Shown here: one piece after another, positions 43,391-53,408 of the stretch
How positions within the stretch are numbered: the stretch's first letter is position 1
Layout of the letters: each line of letters begins with the position of its first letter
Source of the DNA: Macrosoma leucophasiata
Lineage: Eukaryota > Arthropoda > Insecta > Lepidoptera > Hedylidae
Length of the DNA: 64,000 bases
Assembly (NCBI GenBank): GCA_036365455.1
Contig: JAWQUS010000025.1
Span: 22,108,001-22,172,000 of the forward strand
Direction: 5' to 3'
The notes under the pieces: model-generated
The model's input: the letters and a program-made list of their open reading frames with translations, nothing else
Told to the model about the DNA's origin: nothing
The model's database searches: none
Translations under genes and position numbers: made by a program

Positions 43391-43534
43391 AACATGATAT
43401 GCGGATTGGCGATCGCAATGGCGGTAGTTTTATATAATTTTAGCGCAGAACACCGCTGCTACTACCGCCCCATTGGAATGGTTTGAAGCCATTGTTCGAT
43501 TGACTGAGGACAAGTAGAAGAATTCTCTTTCAGT
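43391..43534 (+). repeat. LINE-type tail repeat
   Basis: GCGGATTGGCGATCGCAATG, GAACACCGCTGCTACTACCG and AGAAGAATTCTCTTTCAG parallel 45850-46000. An E element begins directly at its right edge. Confidence 0.6.
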
Positions 43535-43903
43535 CATAGAACAACACGAGCCACCGGCCGCCGCGGCGGACCGAAGGCACACCGCGGACACTCCACAAAA
43601 ATTCCATACATACGCTTAATTTGGTCTCTATTACACAGACATCATTCAGTGACGTGTATTTACACATGCACCTGTGTGCATAACACGTAGAGAATACCAA
43701 ACGTCCCCCATAAGAGGGGAGGAGGTTGGATGAGACGGGGAAATCGGGCAGGACAACGAAGTGTCCATTCTATACGTAGCAGGAGTAGCCATAGCATAAA
43801 ACGAATATACGAACATAGCACGAAACTCACACCTTGACATTAACAAAATACATTAACAATTTCACGCACACATTTAAACATCTGGGCGACAGGCCCGTGT
43901 TGC
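43535..43903. mobile_element. E element (hAT), right end eroded
   Basis: CATAGAACAACACGAGCCAC at the left, and E interior CGAAACTCACACCTTGACAT and AATTTCACGCACACATTTAA. The right terminus is cut after GGCCCGTGTTGC. Confidence 0.7.
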
Positions 43904-43924
43904 AGAGTGAGTCAGACACCATAC

Positions 43925-44127
43925 AGCGCTATAGTAATTAGTGGTGGCGAAACCAGCGTGGCGCCGCAACCAGTAATACTGCGTGCCGGCGTCTGAGCTG
44001 GTCGCGCCGCCAAATTTGTTGCGCAACCAAACGGACACCTGGTAAGTAACGCTCTATAGTGCATACGTTTTAATGGTGGCGGCGACTGGTTGCGCCGCCA
44101 CGGCGTCCCGGTGAATTATAGCCCTTA
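43925..44127. mobile_element. GC-rich MITE
   Basis: Ends GCGCTATAGTAATT and AATTATAGCCC are inverted. Just inside, GTGGCGCCGCAACCAGT (43958-43974) mirrors 44085-44101 with one mismatch. About 200 bp, non-coding. Confidence 0.65.
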
Positions 44128-44533
44128 GAGTTTTGCTTTTAAATTCATTAATTGTACTATCGCCGTGATTATTTTCACCTGTTCAAATACCACCGTGTAT
44201 GCTACCAAAAATGTTCATCTCAAAGCTAAATATTTCAAAAACAGACCTTTGAATCAAAAATTTATCTTATCAAACTTTTAATATTTTTAAAGACCTATGA
44301 CGATTACCCACGTGATGGAATGCACTTAAAAAATAGCACCCTAGCTTTCTAGTACTAAAAGTTTACGAGTTTAGCTGCGGACATGGTGAAACTATAAGAG
44401 CTCCTTCTAGGCTATGGAACCCTCACAGAACAGGGAACCCTAAACAGGGTATGTAGGCAAGAAATCTTAATCCAGCATTGAATATAGCGGTCAACCACAT
44501 AACAGTTCTCATCATCAGCATCCGTTCAAAAGT
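44128..44533. other. Mostly unassigned; G repeat end
   Basis: 44370-44453 carries a G-type end in reverse (CATGGTGAAACTATAAGAGC and TATGGAACCCT). Otherwise nothing recognised. Confidence 0.45.
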
Positions 44534-44967
44534 ATGCTCTTTTTTATGTCAAAGGATTGACAGACAAGCAGACGGGCCACCTGATGGAAAGTAGTCACTG
44601 TCGCTTTTGAATATTTGTAACACCAGGGGCGTTGCCAACGTGCTGCCAGCCCTAAAGGACTCTTTTGACGCCATTTTTGAAGAACCCCATATGGTAGCAC
44701 CGAGGGAACATCTCAGAGGGAAGCTCATTCAACAATTTACACGTCCTCGGCAAAAACGAACGTGAGAACCGCACCGCTGAATATTGCCAGGTGTCCAGTC
44801 GGTGAGGGTGGATCTTCTCTCTTCGGCGGGTAGTACGGTGTAGGAAAAGAGACGGTGGCACCATGTCGAACAGTTCAACACAGCACTCGCTATTGTAGAG
44901 ACGGTATAAAACGCAAAGATTCCCAATGTCTCGGCGCAGGCTCAGATGTTCGAGCCTCTTTTGATAT
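44534..44967 (-). pseudogene. 3' end of a Jockey/CR1-group LINE, 5'-truncated
   Basis: On the minus strand an uninterrupted frame from about 44965 to 44652 reads QKRLEHLSLRRDIGNLCVLY, ELFDMVPPSLF, HRTTRRREKIHPHRLDTW, SRSFLPRTCKLLNELPSEMF and HMGFFKNGVKRVL, then a stop. These are the C-terminal motifs that follow the reverse transcriptase in such LINEs. The 3' untranslated part includes AACGCCCCTGGTGTTACAAA and CATCAGGTGGCCCGTCTGC and ends at an A-rich ATAAAAAAG. The catalytic domains are missing, the usual outcome of 5' truncation. The frame itself is intact, suggesting a fairly recent insertion. Related tail pieces flank the E element at 51756-52308. Confidence 0.82.
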
Positions 44968-45328
44968 ATCGGGCCCGAAAATTGCGATTTTTTAATAACT
45001 CATCAATATAATGAGATATATGGGATAATGATCTGTCATATTGTATCAACCTATGAGTTCAGTATATCTGACACAGGTGTACCCATCGTTAGCATATTCA
45101 TGAGTGCTTATAACTTTAACCATGTCAAGCCAAGTCGAAACAAAGGAAGTTATCAGCATATCAGTGGTAACTAGATTTAAATAGTCCCTGAGTGCTTTAA
45201 TGGGAGTGAGTGACCAAACTAATGGAGTTAACAAGAGTTATGTACTTGTTGATTGACCCAGTCTATCTAAATTCTAAACTTATTACGGATACTGGAAATA
45301 CAGAGTCAGGTTGGCCTCGCCAACTCTA
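44968..45328. other. Unassigned sequence
   Basis: No recognisable feature. Confidence 0.4.
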
Positions 45329-45612
45329 TTTTTTTATGTAATGGAAGTGGCAAACAAGCATGCAGTTCACATTGATGTTAAGTGATGACTGCAGCCTATA
45401 GACACTTACACAAAGACCAAGGTCAAAATGCAGATGCGTTACCACTTCTGAGGCCTAAGGTGATATGCCTCTGTGCCGGAAATTACAGGGCCGTAAATTA
45501 CCGCCTGACCGGAACACGATAGTGCTGAACACTACCATTTAGCGGCAAGTATATTTGGTAATGCGGTGGTGGCTACGCCCGCGAGCTCCGTCACTGGAGC
45601 TCTACCACCAGT
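45329..45612 (-). repeat. Family A, full length
   Basis: T-tract 45329-45336 to CTCTACCACCAGT, both modules intact and close to consensus. Confidence 0.88.
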
Positions 45613-45732
45613 AGAAATTGTGGTACTATCTGATGATGTCAAATTATGGTGTTTCAGTTAAAAATGGTAATGTGTGGCTTCGTGCATTATGGGACTGATA
45701 GCTACGAATAAGAAATCATATAGAAGTGTAAT

Positions 45733-46070
45733 TAGTCATCATCACTCCAGCCGAATGACGTCCACTGCTGGACAAGGCCTTCCCCAATGAAGCCAACAAC
45801 AGTGTTGTGAGTCATTAGGGGAGAAAATGCCATAATCGCCACGCTTGGCAGTCGGATTGGCGATCGTATTGACGGTAGTTTTATCGCGGGACGCTGCTAC
45901 CCATCCCGTGTTGTTATATTTACTACCGTCCTATTAAAATAGTTTGTCCGCCATTGTTCGGTTTACTGACTGCACTCGCGGAAGAATTCTCTTCCAGCAG
46001 AAGAGAATTCTTCCGTGAGTGAGTGGTGGGGTCGTCACGTCCCGATGCAAGTGTTTGTGTAATTAGTAAT
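45733..46070 (+). repeat. LINE-type tail repeat, longest copy, with palindrome
   Basis: CCACTGCTGGACAAGGCC, GCCATAATCGCCACGCTTGG, GATCGTATTGACGGTAG and GGTGGGGTCGTCACGTCCCG. Within it, arms 45973-45994 and 46000-46021 (22 bp, one mismatch) form a hairpin around GAAGAATTCTCTTC. Confidence 0.65.
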
Positions 46071-46075
46071 CTATA

Positions 46076-46273
46076 TCTATACTAATATTATAATGCTGAA
46101 CAGTTCATTTGTTTGCTTGATCGCGCTACTCTCAGGAACTACTAGTCCGATTTGAAAATTTTTTCAGTGTTAGCCCATTTATCGAGGAAGGCTTTAGGCA
46201 AATCAAACATCACGCAAAAGATGAATAACAGAGGGTAGGTAACTTTGCACCCGCGCGAAGCCATGGCCGCTAG
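46076..46273 (+). mobile_element. Helitron-like element
   Basis: 5' TCTATACTAATATTATAATG, body CAGGAACTACTAGTCCGATT, 3' GCGAAGCCATGGCCGCTAG. The next Helitron starts at the following base. Confidence 0.75.
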
Positions 46274-46458
46274 TCCCTACTAATATTATAAATGCGAAAG
46301 TAACTCTGACTGTCTGTCTGTTTCTTTACCTTTTTCGTCCAAACGACTAAACCGATTTTAATGAAATTTGGTACAGAGATAGAGCTGAGAAAGAACATAG
46401 CCTACTTAGTTATTTATAAAACGACGGCCACGCGGGCGAAGCCGCGGGCAACAGCTAG
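46274..46458 (+). mobile_element. Helitron-like element, second family
   Basis: 5' TCCCTACTAATATTATAAATG, body AACGACTAAACCGATTTTAA, 3' GGGCGAAGCCGCGGGCAACAGCTAG with a strong hairpin. The same family is at 62190. Confidence 0.78.
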
Positions 46459-46570
46459 TAGATTAAAAAGGAAAACTCATCTACATAAATGTACTCATGA
46501 CTAGAACTAACATAGTCTAAGTACAATTAACTAACAATATAAGTCTGTGTTACTTTATAAATGATATAAT

Positions 46571-46738
46571 TTAATAATAAAATACGCTTACACTCACAGC
46601 CCCACAGTAGGTATAAACCTGTGTCGTGGGTGCCGTTGTACACATACACAAACACCCAGACCCGGAACAAATATCTGTAGGCCATACAAATATTTATCCC
46701 GGTGCGGGGACCGAAACAAACCCTTCGAAACAAACGGT
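46571..46738 (-). mobile_element. N-SINE, head truncated
   Basis: From TTAATAATAAAATACGC (tail) through AACACCCAGACCCGGAAC to CCGGTGCGGGGACCG, where the tRNA-like part is partly lost. Confidence 0.72.
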
Positions 46739-46757
46739 CATCTCACACCGTTTCTTC

Positions 46758-47184
46758 AGACTTCTTTGACTTCAGGCGAGACTCGAACTCGCGGCCACTG
46801 GGAATCTAGTCCAGCCGCTCTTCCAACTGAGCAACCGAAGTCCTGCCCGATTTGTCAAATCTTTCCTTCACATTTATTGTGCCTTATGGTGGAAGCAGCG
46901 CCATCTTTTGCCTCACTATGCTAGTTAGGCAACCGATATAATAAACTTTGCAGTTTTTTGAATATCGTAAAGAAGTCGCTTTTACCCTTAATAATTGTTT
47001 TATATTATTTCGCATTAAGACATGCTTGTGAAATATATTTTTATTTTAAAGAAAAATGGAAAGAAAAATTTGACTTCAGGCGAGACTCGAACTCGCGGCC
47101 AATGGGAATCTAGTCCAGCCGCTCTTCCAACTGAGCTACCGAAGTCCTGCCCGATTTGTCAAATCTTTCCTTCACATTTATTCC
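46758..47184 (-). mobile_element. S element, direct tandem dimer
   Basis: Two tRNA-like cores in the same orientation (box B GAGACTCGAACTCG at about 46781 and 47080, plus strand) joined by the S tail and linker TTAATAATTGTTTTATATT. The right unit is cut at CACATTTATTCC. Confidence 0.82.
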
Positions 47185-47463
47185 ATTAATGCAATGCATG
47201 CAATCTTTATTGGCACGGAATACAAATTCAGATAATCTAATCGAGGTTGTCGAGCCGAACTCATCAAGACTGGACTGTCGCATTGCAGGTTGCGTTGAAT
47301 ATATGCTAATGGACCTACAGATTACCATAACTTTTGATAGGATGAGCCATATTTAAACGAAAAATGTTAAGCAAACCAGGGCCATTTTTGTAAACGTTAT
47401 CACGAGATGAGGTCATTTAATGTAATGGGCGAATTTTGTAAAATGAAAAACTTATATATGATA
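47185..47463. other. Unassigned sequence
   Basis: No recognisable feature. Confidence 0.35.
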
Positions 47464-47943
47464 CTAGCGACCCGCCCCGGCATCGCACGGGTGCAATGTT
47501 ACCTACATTACCACTATCATAATAAAAAAACGTAACTTCACGCCTGTAATTCCCGAAGATGTAGGCAGAGGTAAATGCATGCATTCAAGCATACATGCAA
47601 ACACCCACGACTCGCCGATTACGTTTTTGGCCCATGCAACATGTGGCGAACCTGTTGCCATCTCCGGGCACATTACCAAACTCCGAGGTACTGGGAAACT
47701 TCCAGAAAATGGAAAAATCGCAATAGATCCAGAGATAAAGGATTTTAAACCGTTATCTTTGATAGTCCCCGACCCGGGATTCGAACCCAGGACCCCCAGC
47801 GCAGTAGTTATAATAAAAAATACTTCTGAATAGTGAAGCTTTCTGATTGTGAAATAATTTTCGTGATCGGTTCAGTACTTCCGAAGATTTGTCCCTACAA
47901 ACGAACAAAGTTACAAAAACTTTACCTCTTTATAATATTAGCA
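47464..47943 (-). mobile_element. Helitron-like element interrupted by a T-SINE
   Basis: 3' end at the left (CTAGCGACCCGCCCCGG), 5' end at the right (TTTATAATATTAGCA). The interior TTCAGTACTTCCGAAGATTTG resumes after the SINE at 47523-47812. Confidence 0.68.
47523..47812 (-). mobile_element. T-SINE
   Basis: Minus-strand T-SINE with box B as GGGATTCGAACCCAGGAC (plus strand) and body TTACCAAACTCCGAGGTACT. Inserted in the Helitron. Confidence 0.78.
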
Positions 47944-47947
47944 CATT

Positions 47948-48624
47948 GTTTTATATTATTTCGCATTAACACATGCTTGTGAAATATATTTTACTTAAAG
48001 AAAAACGGAAAGAAAAATTTGATTTGTGTTAATGCGAAATAATATAAAACAATTATTAAGGGTTACAGCGACTTCTTTACGATATTCAATAAACTGCAAA
48101 GTCTAATATATCGGTTGCCTAACTAGCATGGCTTGGCAATAGATGGCGCTACTGCTACCATAAAGCAATGCAATAAATGTGAAGGAAAGATTTGACAAAT
48201 CGGGCAGGACTTCAGTAGCTCAATTGGAAGAGCGGCTGGACTAGATTCCCAGTAGGCCGCGAGTTCGAGTCTCGCCTGAAGTCAAATTTTTCTTTCCGTT
48301 TTTCTTTAAATAAAATATATTTCACAAGCATGTGTTAATGCGAAATAATATAAAACATTTTTTAAGGGTAAAAGCGACTTCTTTACGATATTCAATAAAC
48401 TGCAAAGTCTAATATATCGGTTGCCTAACTAGCATGGCTTGGCAATAGATGGCGCTACTGCTACCATAAAGCAATGCAATAAATGTGAAGGAAAGATTTG
48501 ACAAATCGGGCAGGACTTCAGTAGCTCAATTGGAAGAGCGGCTGGACTAGATTCCCAGCAGGCCGCGAGTTCGAGTCTCGCCTGAAGTCAAATTTTTCTT
48601 TCCATTTTTCTTTAAATAAAAATA
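47948..48624 (+). mobile_element. S element multimer: inverted tail plus direct dimer
   Basis: Starts with an S tail in reverse (47948-48024), meets a forward tail piece (AATGCGAAATAATATAAAAC), then two complete forward units. AAACTGCAAAGTCTAATATATC occurs at 48091 and 48397, giving a 306-bp period. The two units differ at only a few positions. Confidence 0.88.
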
Positions 48625-48875
48625 TGAGCACAGTCTAAAGAAAACGAACATGTAAAATATTAGTATAGATATGTTTTTAAAGTTGGAAAACCATCAGAGA
48701 CGGTACATAAAATAGGCAACTCTCTATTATTTTTTTATTGGTCATTTTATCTCTTCTCGAGACAGACATAAGGTAGGTAAGGTAGGTACCTACTCCTATT
48801 TGACCGGGCAATCGGTGAGTGAAAAGGGATCTCAGCTAAAGTTGTGCAAAAATTAGGAATTATTAGGAATTACTG

Positions 48876-48963
48876 ATTAGGAACCTCAAACTAGTGACGA
48901 TAAATTTAAAACAAATCATGAAGTTGAGTGCTGATTTGAGCTGTAATGTATGGGGAACACATG
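48876..48963 (+). repeat. 88-bp local duplicate, copy 1
   Basis: ATTAGGAACCTCAAACTAG to GGGGAACACATG matches 49693-49778 with a handful of differences, in direct orientation about 0.8 kb apart. Confidence 0.85.
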
Positions 48964-48987
48964 TGAATCTCTTTTCCCTCTCTCATT

Positions 48988-49222
48988 GATATCAAAGATA
49001 GCGATCTAAAATCCTTTATCTTTGGTTCTGTTGGTATTTTTCCATTTTCTAGCAGTTTCCCAGTACCTCGGAGTTAGGTAATGTGCCCGGATGTACCAAC
49101 AGGCCCGCCACCTGGGACAAAACGTCACCGGCGAATCGTGGGCGTTTGCATGCTTGAATGCATGCATTTACCTACGCCTATCCCCTCGGGAATTGCAGGC
49201 GTGAAGTAATGTACCTACGTTT
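48988..49222 (+). mobile_element. T-SINE, head missing
   Basis: Starts within the body (TATCAAAGATAGCGATC) and ends CAGGCGTGAAGTAATGTACC, lying between the two 88-bp duplicates. Confidence 0.75.
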
Positions 49223-49327
49223 TTTTTCTTTTTCCCTTCTAATATGTAATTTCATTTTAATAGGAGTGATATTATTATAGAGCTTCTACAAATGCGACGT
49301 AGAGCCCCAGGTCTACGCGGCGCACAC

Positions 49328-49566
49328 TTTTTTTTAATGTTAGATGTTAAGTGATGACTGCAGCCTATAGACACCCACACAAAGACCAAGGTGCGTTACC
49401 ACTCCTGAGGCCTAAGGTTTTATGTCTCTGTGCCGGAAATTACAGGTCCGTACATTACCACCTGACCGGAAGACGATAGAGCTGAATACCATTTAGCGGC
49501 AAGTATATTAGGTAATGCGGTGGGGCCTACGCCCGCGAGCTCCGTCACTGGAGCTCTACCACCAGT
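49328..49566 (-). repeat. Family A with internal deletions
   Basis: T-tract to CTCTACCACCAGT. It lacks GGCAAACAAGCATGCAGTTC and part of the AATGCAGAT region; the head is intact. Confidence 0.82.
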
Positions 49567-49612
49567 AGGAATCTTTAAGGGCTACTTTATTACCATTTGC
49601 CATACATTTTCC

Positions 49613-49672
49613 ATGTATTACCTACCATAAATGTAAACAGTATGCTAGTTTGCCACTTCACAACGTAAAACT
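49613..49672 (+). repeat. Family A 3'-end fragment
   Basis: TTACCTACCATAAATGTAAAC to CACTTCACAACGTAAAA, diverged. Confidence 0.5.
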
Positions 49673-49692
49673 TAAAACTGGATTCCATTTCA

Positions 49693-49778
49693 ATTAGGAA
49701 CCCCAAAGTAGTGACGATAAATTTAAAACAAATCATGAACTTGAGTGCTGATTTGAGCTGTAATATGGGGAACACATG
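49693..49778 (+). repeat. 88-bp local duplicate, copy 2
   Basis: See 48876. It is followed by sequence that the first copy does not share. Confidence 0.85.
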
Positions 49779-50299
49779 CGACAGTATTTGGAAGGTTAAA
49801 CAAACGTTCGTGTACACAGTCAAGGTCTTCATCAAGGTCGTCAGTCGAGATCTTTGTGGCATACATCTAAATCGATGTCCCAAACATGAACTTGTTTCGT
49901 ACTGAAATTAATTTTCAGTATGGGGCCTCTGTTGGTGTGCAAAAGTGTATCAACTAATATTTTTCATAATTTTCAGATTCTTACACGATTTAGAAATTAA
50001 TTAACAAAACAGGTGACCACTCGTCCTAAAAGGCTAAGGGAGAGAATTACAAAAAAAACAGACAACAGTTCTTTATCTATAAATTACAGGAAAACCAAAA
50101 GATGTCTGTGGTATTATAATTTTCACGTAAAGAAGGAAATTCCACAATTGTACGGAATACGACGAACGAGATCGACTCGCACCTGACCGGATTTGTTTTA
50201 CACGATGATTGCTTCCCGTATTTGAGTAAAGAAAAACACTTTTTACATGCGAGTAATGGAATATCTTGGCAATCGATGATAATGTACACAACCTCGTGT
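49779..50299. other. Unassigned sequence
   Basis: No recognisable feature; minus-strand ORFs overlap without domain motifs. Confidence 0.4.
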
Positions 50300-50457
50300 G
50301 GAATAAATTACAAGCATACAGTTTACATTGATTGTAAATAATACTAAAAATATCTACATGAAACCATAGCATTGCGTTGCCACTCCAGAAGCCATTAAGT
50401 TATTATGCCTCTGTGCCGGCACTTACAGAGCCGTACATTACCATCTGACCGAAACAC
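50300..50457 (-). repeat. Family A, diverged, tail and head lost
   Basis: AATAAATTACAAGCATACAG to CATTACCATCTGACCGAAACAC, with deletion of the GTGATGACTGCAGCC segment. Confidence 0.65.
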
Positions 50458-50599
50458 TAAGCCTCCGTTGCACCAAGATATTCGCTAAAGTTAAAGTAAT
50501 TGTAACATTTCACATCCTTCTCTAACTTCATAATAACTTTAAATTTAACAAATAACTTGGTGCATTGGCTTAGGGATCAGTGCAGTGTGCCTATTCTGT

Positions 50600-50665
50600 C
50601 ACACAACACAGATTTATACCTTAGTGTGGGCTGTGTGTGTAACAAGTGTATTTATTACTTTTATT
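50600..50665 (+). repeat. N-SINE 3' piece
   Basis: CACACAACACAGATTTATACC through GTGTGGGCTGTGTGTGTAAC to GTATTTATT. Confidence 0.5.
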
Positions 50666-50776
50666 TTATCAGCATTTTGGCCGCCAATTTTTGAGTAGAT
50701 GCTGTAGTTCATGTACTATCCACTACGGCATGCTCGTTTTCCACCACCTTCAAATAAAAAATATACATGTTCTTCG

Positions 50777-50930
50777 GTTTTCGCGAGCTACACTCATTGA
50801 AATAAAACTATTCTTAAGGATTTATCTCGCGCATATTAAACTAAAATTTTTAAAATCAACCCGACGTTTCGGTCGCTTTTCAGCTTCCGTGGCCCCGGGC
50901 AGACGGGTCCGTCTGCCCGGGCTACGGGCC
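50777..50930 (-). repeat. Dispersed repeat with GACGTTTCGG and a GC hairpin
   Basis: 50777-50868 matches 2541-2632 in reverse. It continues to CCCGACGTTTCGGTCGC, and at 50894-50921 has exact 13-bp arms CCCGGGCAGACGG and CCGTCTGCCCGGG around GT. Confidence 0.65.
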
Positions 50931-51755
50931 CTTCTGTATATTTTTGAAATAAACAACACCAAAGTAGTTTACTTCAAAAAATATACAACTTTGATGTTAT
51001 TACTAAAAATAGGTACAGGTTTACTGAAATACAAAAAAATATATATTGAAGTTCGCGAGAAAGCATTGAGTATTCTCCTTAATATAATTTTACACATATT
51101 TCCTGGAAGGATTGATTGATATTCAAACTAAATTTTAAATAGAATATAGGGTTAACAACATTAAAATGAGTACCAAATACATACGAGGCGACGCGTGAAA
51201 GGCGGCACGTTTCTAAGGATTCAAATTAAAAATAGGAGTTCAAAGAACTGGCTAACCGTTTTTCTTTTCTCTCGATGAAAAAAAAAAGCAAAACGAGCAC
51301 ACTTGCAAACGTCACAGAAAGGCATATATCGATAAAACGCCACGATGAGTCTCAATGGGTGATAGGTCAACCGCACACAATGTTTTGTAATATCACCATT
51401 CAAAAGTTACAAGTTATGAAATGATACCAAACGGCTAATAGAAAATCGCTAGTACACACCACCAATAATTTTTGAACTGAAAACTTTTTAGCGGCACCTT
51501 GCACTAATATAGTATAATGTATATGATGAGTAAAAAAGTTAAACTCGCGTCAGGACACGTAACCCTGATCAAAAATGCGTAAGACGGACACGTGACCAGA
51601 ATTGGCGTCCGCCTTCATTTTGGGGACCCAAAGACAGCTGTAATTGTTGTGATGGTGGTGGTTGGCGTGGGTAGTGGTCGTGTTGGTGGTGGTATTCAAA
51701 AATGTTTAATATTCAAGTTTTCAATTCTGCCGGCACTCCCTGAGTGCAACCCCTT
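50931..51755. other. Long stretch without a recognisable gene
   Basis: A GT-rich purine stretch lies at about 51640-51690. Nothing else recognised. Confidence 0.4.
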
Positions 51756-51820
51756 TTTTTTGGGTCAAAGGATTGACGAACAAGCATACAGGGCACCTGA
51801 TGGCAAATGTTTACCTTCGC

Positions 51821-52257
51821 CTATAAAGCAACACGAGCCACTGGTCGCGGCGGGCCGGAGGGGAGTAGCTATAGCGTTTATTACATATGCAAAACAGTCT
51901 GTCATTTTTTGCGGGGGGAAATACGAGTGACACACTCACACTACAAAATTCGTCTATTACTACGAAACTCATACCTTGACTTTAATAAAATACATGAACA
52001 ATTTAAACATAAACCCTCTTATTCATAAACGTATTTTAGCTAATCTCTCATTTGTTTTTTTCAGTCCTACACATTTGGAAATGCACCTGACAAAGACAAA
52101 GCACTCTAGCTAAAACGTATCTAATGTACGTTTATGAATAAAGGAGCTAGGCTACAGGCATAGGAACACTTGTGCTTGTACTTTGTGACAGAGAGGAAAG
52201 CCTGCATATGGCTACTCCCCTCCGGTCCGCCGCGGCCGGTGGCCCGTGTTGCTCTAT
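51821..52257. mobile_element. E element (hAT) carrying an R element
   Basis: Left end AAAGCAACACGAGCCACTGG, right end CCGGTGGCCCGTGTTGCTCTAT, with long inverted subterminal GGGCCGGAGGGGAGTAGC. Flanks ACCTTCGC (51813-51820) and ACCTTTGT (52258-52265) are an aged 8-bp duplication. Confidence 0.8.
52014..52146. mobile_element. R element, complete
   Basis: CTCTTATTCATAAACGTATTT at the left is mirrored by ACGTTTATGAATAAAGG at the right. The interior GACAAAGACAAAGCA recurs at 11380. About 133 bp, non-coding, inserted in E. Confidence 0.72.
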
Positions 52258-52308
52258 ACCTTTGTCTATGAACATTTGCAACCGAAGGGGAGTTGCTAAC
52301 GCGCTGCC

Positions 52309-52942
52309 TTGACTGATATTTTTAAGTTTTTAAGTCGCTGTTTTGCTTCTAAGTCCCCTTATGAGACACTTTTATCAAAATTTTCTTTATCAACACTCAA
52401 AATGAGAAGATTGCTTTTAGATCAAATGTTACTATACAACATATGTCACTACAAATTTGACTGCAATAGACTTAATAATCAAGTTTATATTAGTATTCCA
52501 TGTCGTTCTACGACACGAAATACCCGTAAGAACAACCTATTTGCACCCCCTAATTGTAAAACTAATGCAGGTGAGCGAGCACCTATAAATAGACTCATGA
52601 AACAATATAACAAATATTTCACTAAGGTAGAATTTTTTGAAACGTCACCTAACGCATTTAAGCGAAATGTTCTAAATGTAATGCAGAACATTAATAATAA
52701 CATAATGTAAGATTAATATTGTTTACTTTGTGTTAACATCTGTGGTGTATTCTTTTTGTTATTTTTTTTTGTTCAAAAAAATGATTTTGTATTTTCACAC
52801 CGCTACCCTAAAATGTCCTAATAGTTAATTTGTGGACAACGGGGTTGATTACGCTCCTTGTAAAATTATGTACCGAGTAATTGTCCTTGTTACTTTATGA
52901 GTGTAATTGTTTGTTGTCCTAAATAAATTAAAAAAAAAAAAA
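52309..52942 (+). pseudogene. 3' end of a LINE with poly-A tail
   Basis: An open frame (52309-52710) encodes the C-terminal tail of a Jockey/CR1-group LINE. It includes PYETLLSKFSLSTLKMRRLL, ICHYKFDCNRL, FAPPNCKTNAGERAPINRL and FFETSPNAFKRNVLNVM, then a TAA. The 3' untranslated region of about 210 bp ends with an AATAAA signal (52922) and an A-tract to 52942, the mark of an integrated mRNA-like copy. The endonuclease and reverse transcriptase are missing through 5' truncation. The remaining 133 codons are unbroken, so it is likely among the younger insertions. It has no predicted activity. Confidence 0.82.
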
Positions 52943-53106
52943 AGTGCGCGGTGCACTTTAACTGGGTTGCTCACTAGCTTGATTAGTGTCAAGTATGCTT
53001 AACTCGACCCATGGTTTTAGCTACGTTGTCACGATGTTGAAATTTGATTGGCTGGGGATATTTGTGCGCACATTGAATTTAAATCGATATTTTGTTGATA
53101 TAATAA

Positions 53107-53184
53107 TAACACCTAAGGCCTCAGGAGTGCTAACGTATATCTGCATTTTGATCTTGGTCTTTGTATGGGTGTCTATAGGCTGCA
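53107..53184 (+). repeat. Family A right-module piece identical to 54561-54638
   Basis: 78 bases from TAACACCTAAGGCCTCAGG to GTCTATAGGCTGCA match 54561-54638 without a difference, including the private variant GTGCTAACGTATATCTGC. Confidence 0.88.
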
Positions 53185-53408
53185 AACCAACATATTAACA
53201 TAATATATAAAATAATCTTCATAGTCCATGTTCACGATTTTGATTCCAAATCAGTAATATTTTGTTTGTTGCGGACGTTCTCTTCGACCATAAAAACTTG
53301 TTTGTTAGCTTGTACCCCAAGCGTGATATTTTATGATATTTTTGATGACGGTTTATGCGATATAAATATAACTAATATTACATATACGTTATGATATATA
53401 TATTTTTC
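53185..53408. other. Unassigned AT-rich sequence
   Basis: No recognisable feature. Confidence 0.35.

Larger units (their letters stand above)
51756..52308 (-). repeat. LINE 3' tail fragment split by an E element
   Basis: 51756-51820 (GGGTCAAAGGATTGACGAAC, GCACCTGATGGCAAATG) and 52258-52308 (GAACATTTGCAACCGAAGG, TGCTAACGCGCTGCC) together correspond to the continuous tail at 44541-44650. Confidence 0.72.

Noticed and set aside
48210..48600. Two tRNA genes in tandem
   Set aside because: The D and T arms look sound, but the anticodon stem has a mismatch, and the units carry a common linker and tail, recur as multimers and have target duplications. They are S retroposons.
50646..51119. 157-codon ORF
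   Set aside because: It crosses a dispersed repeat and a GC hairpin and shows no domain or codon signal.
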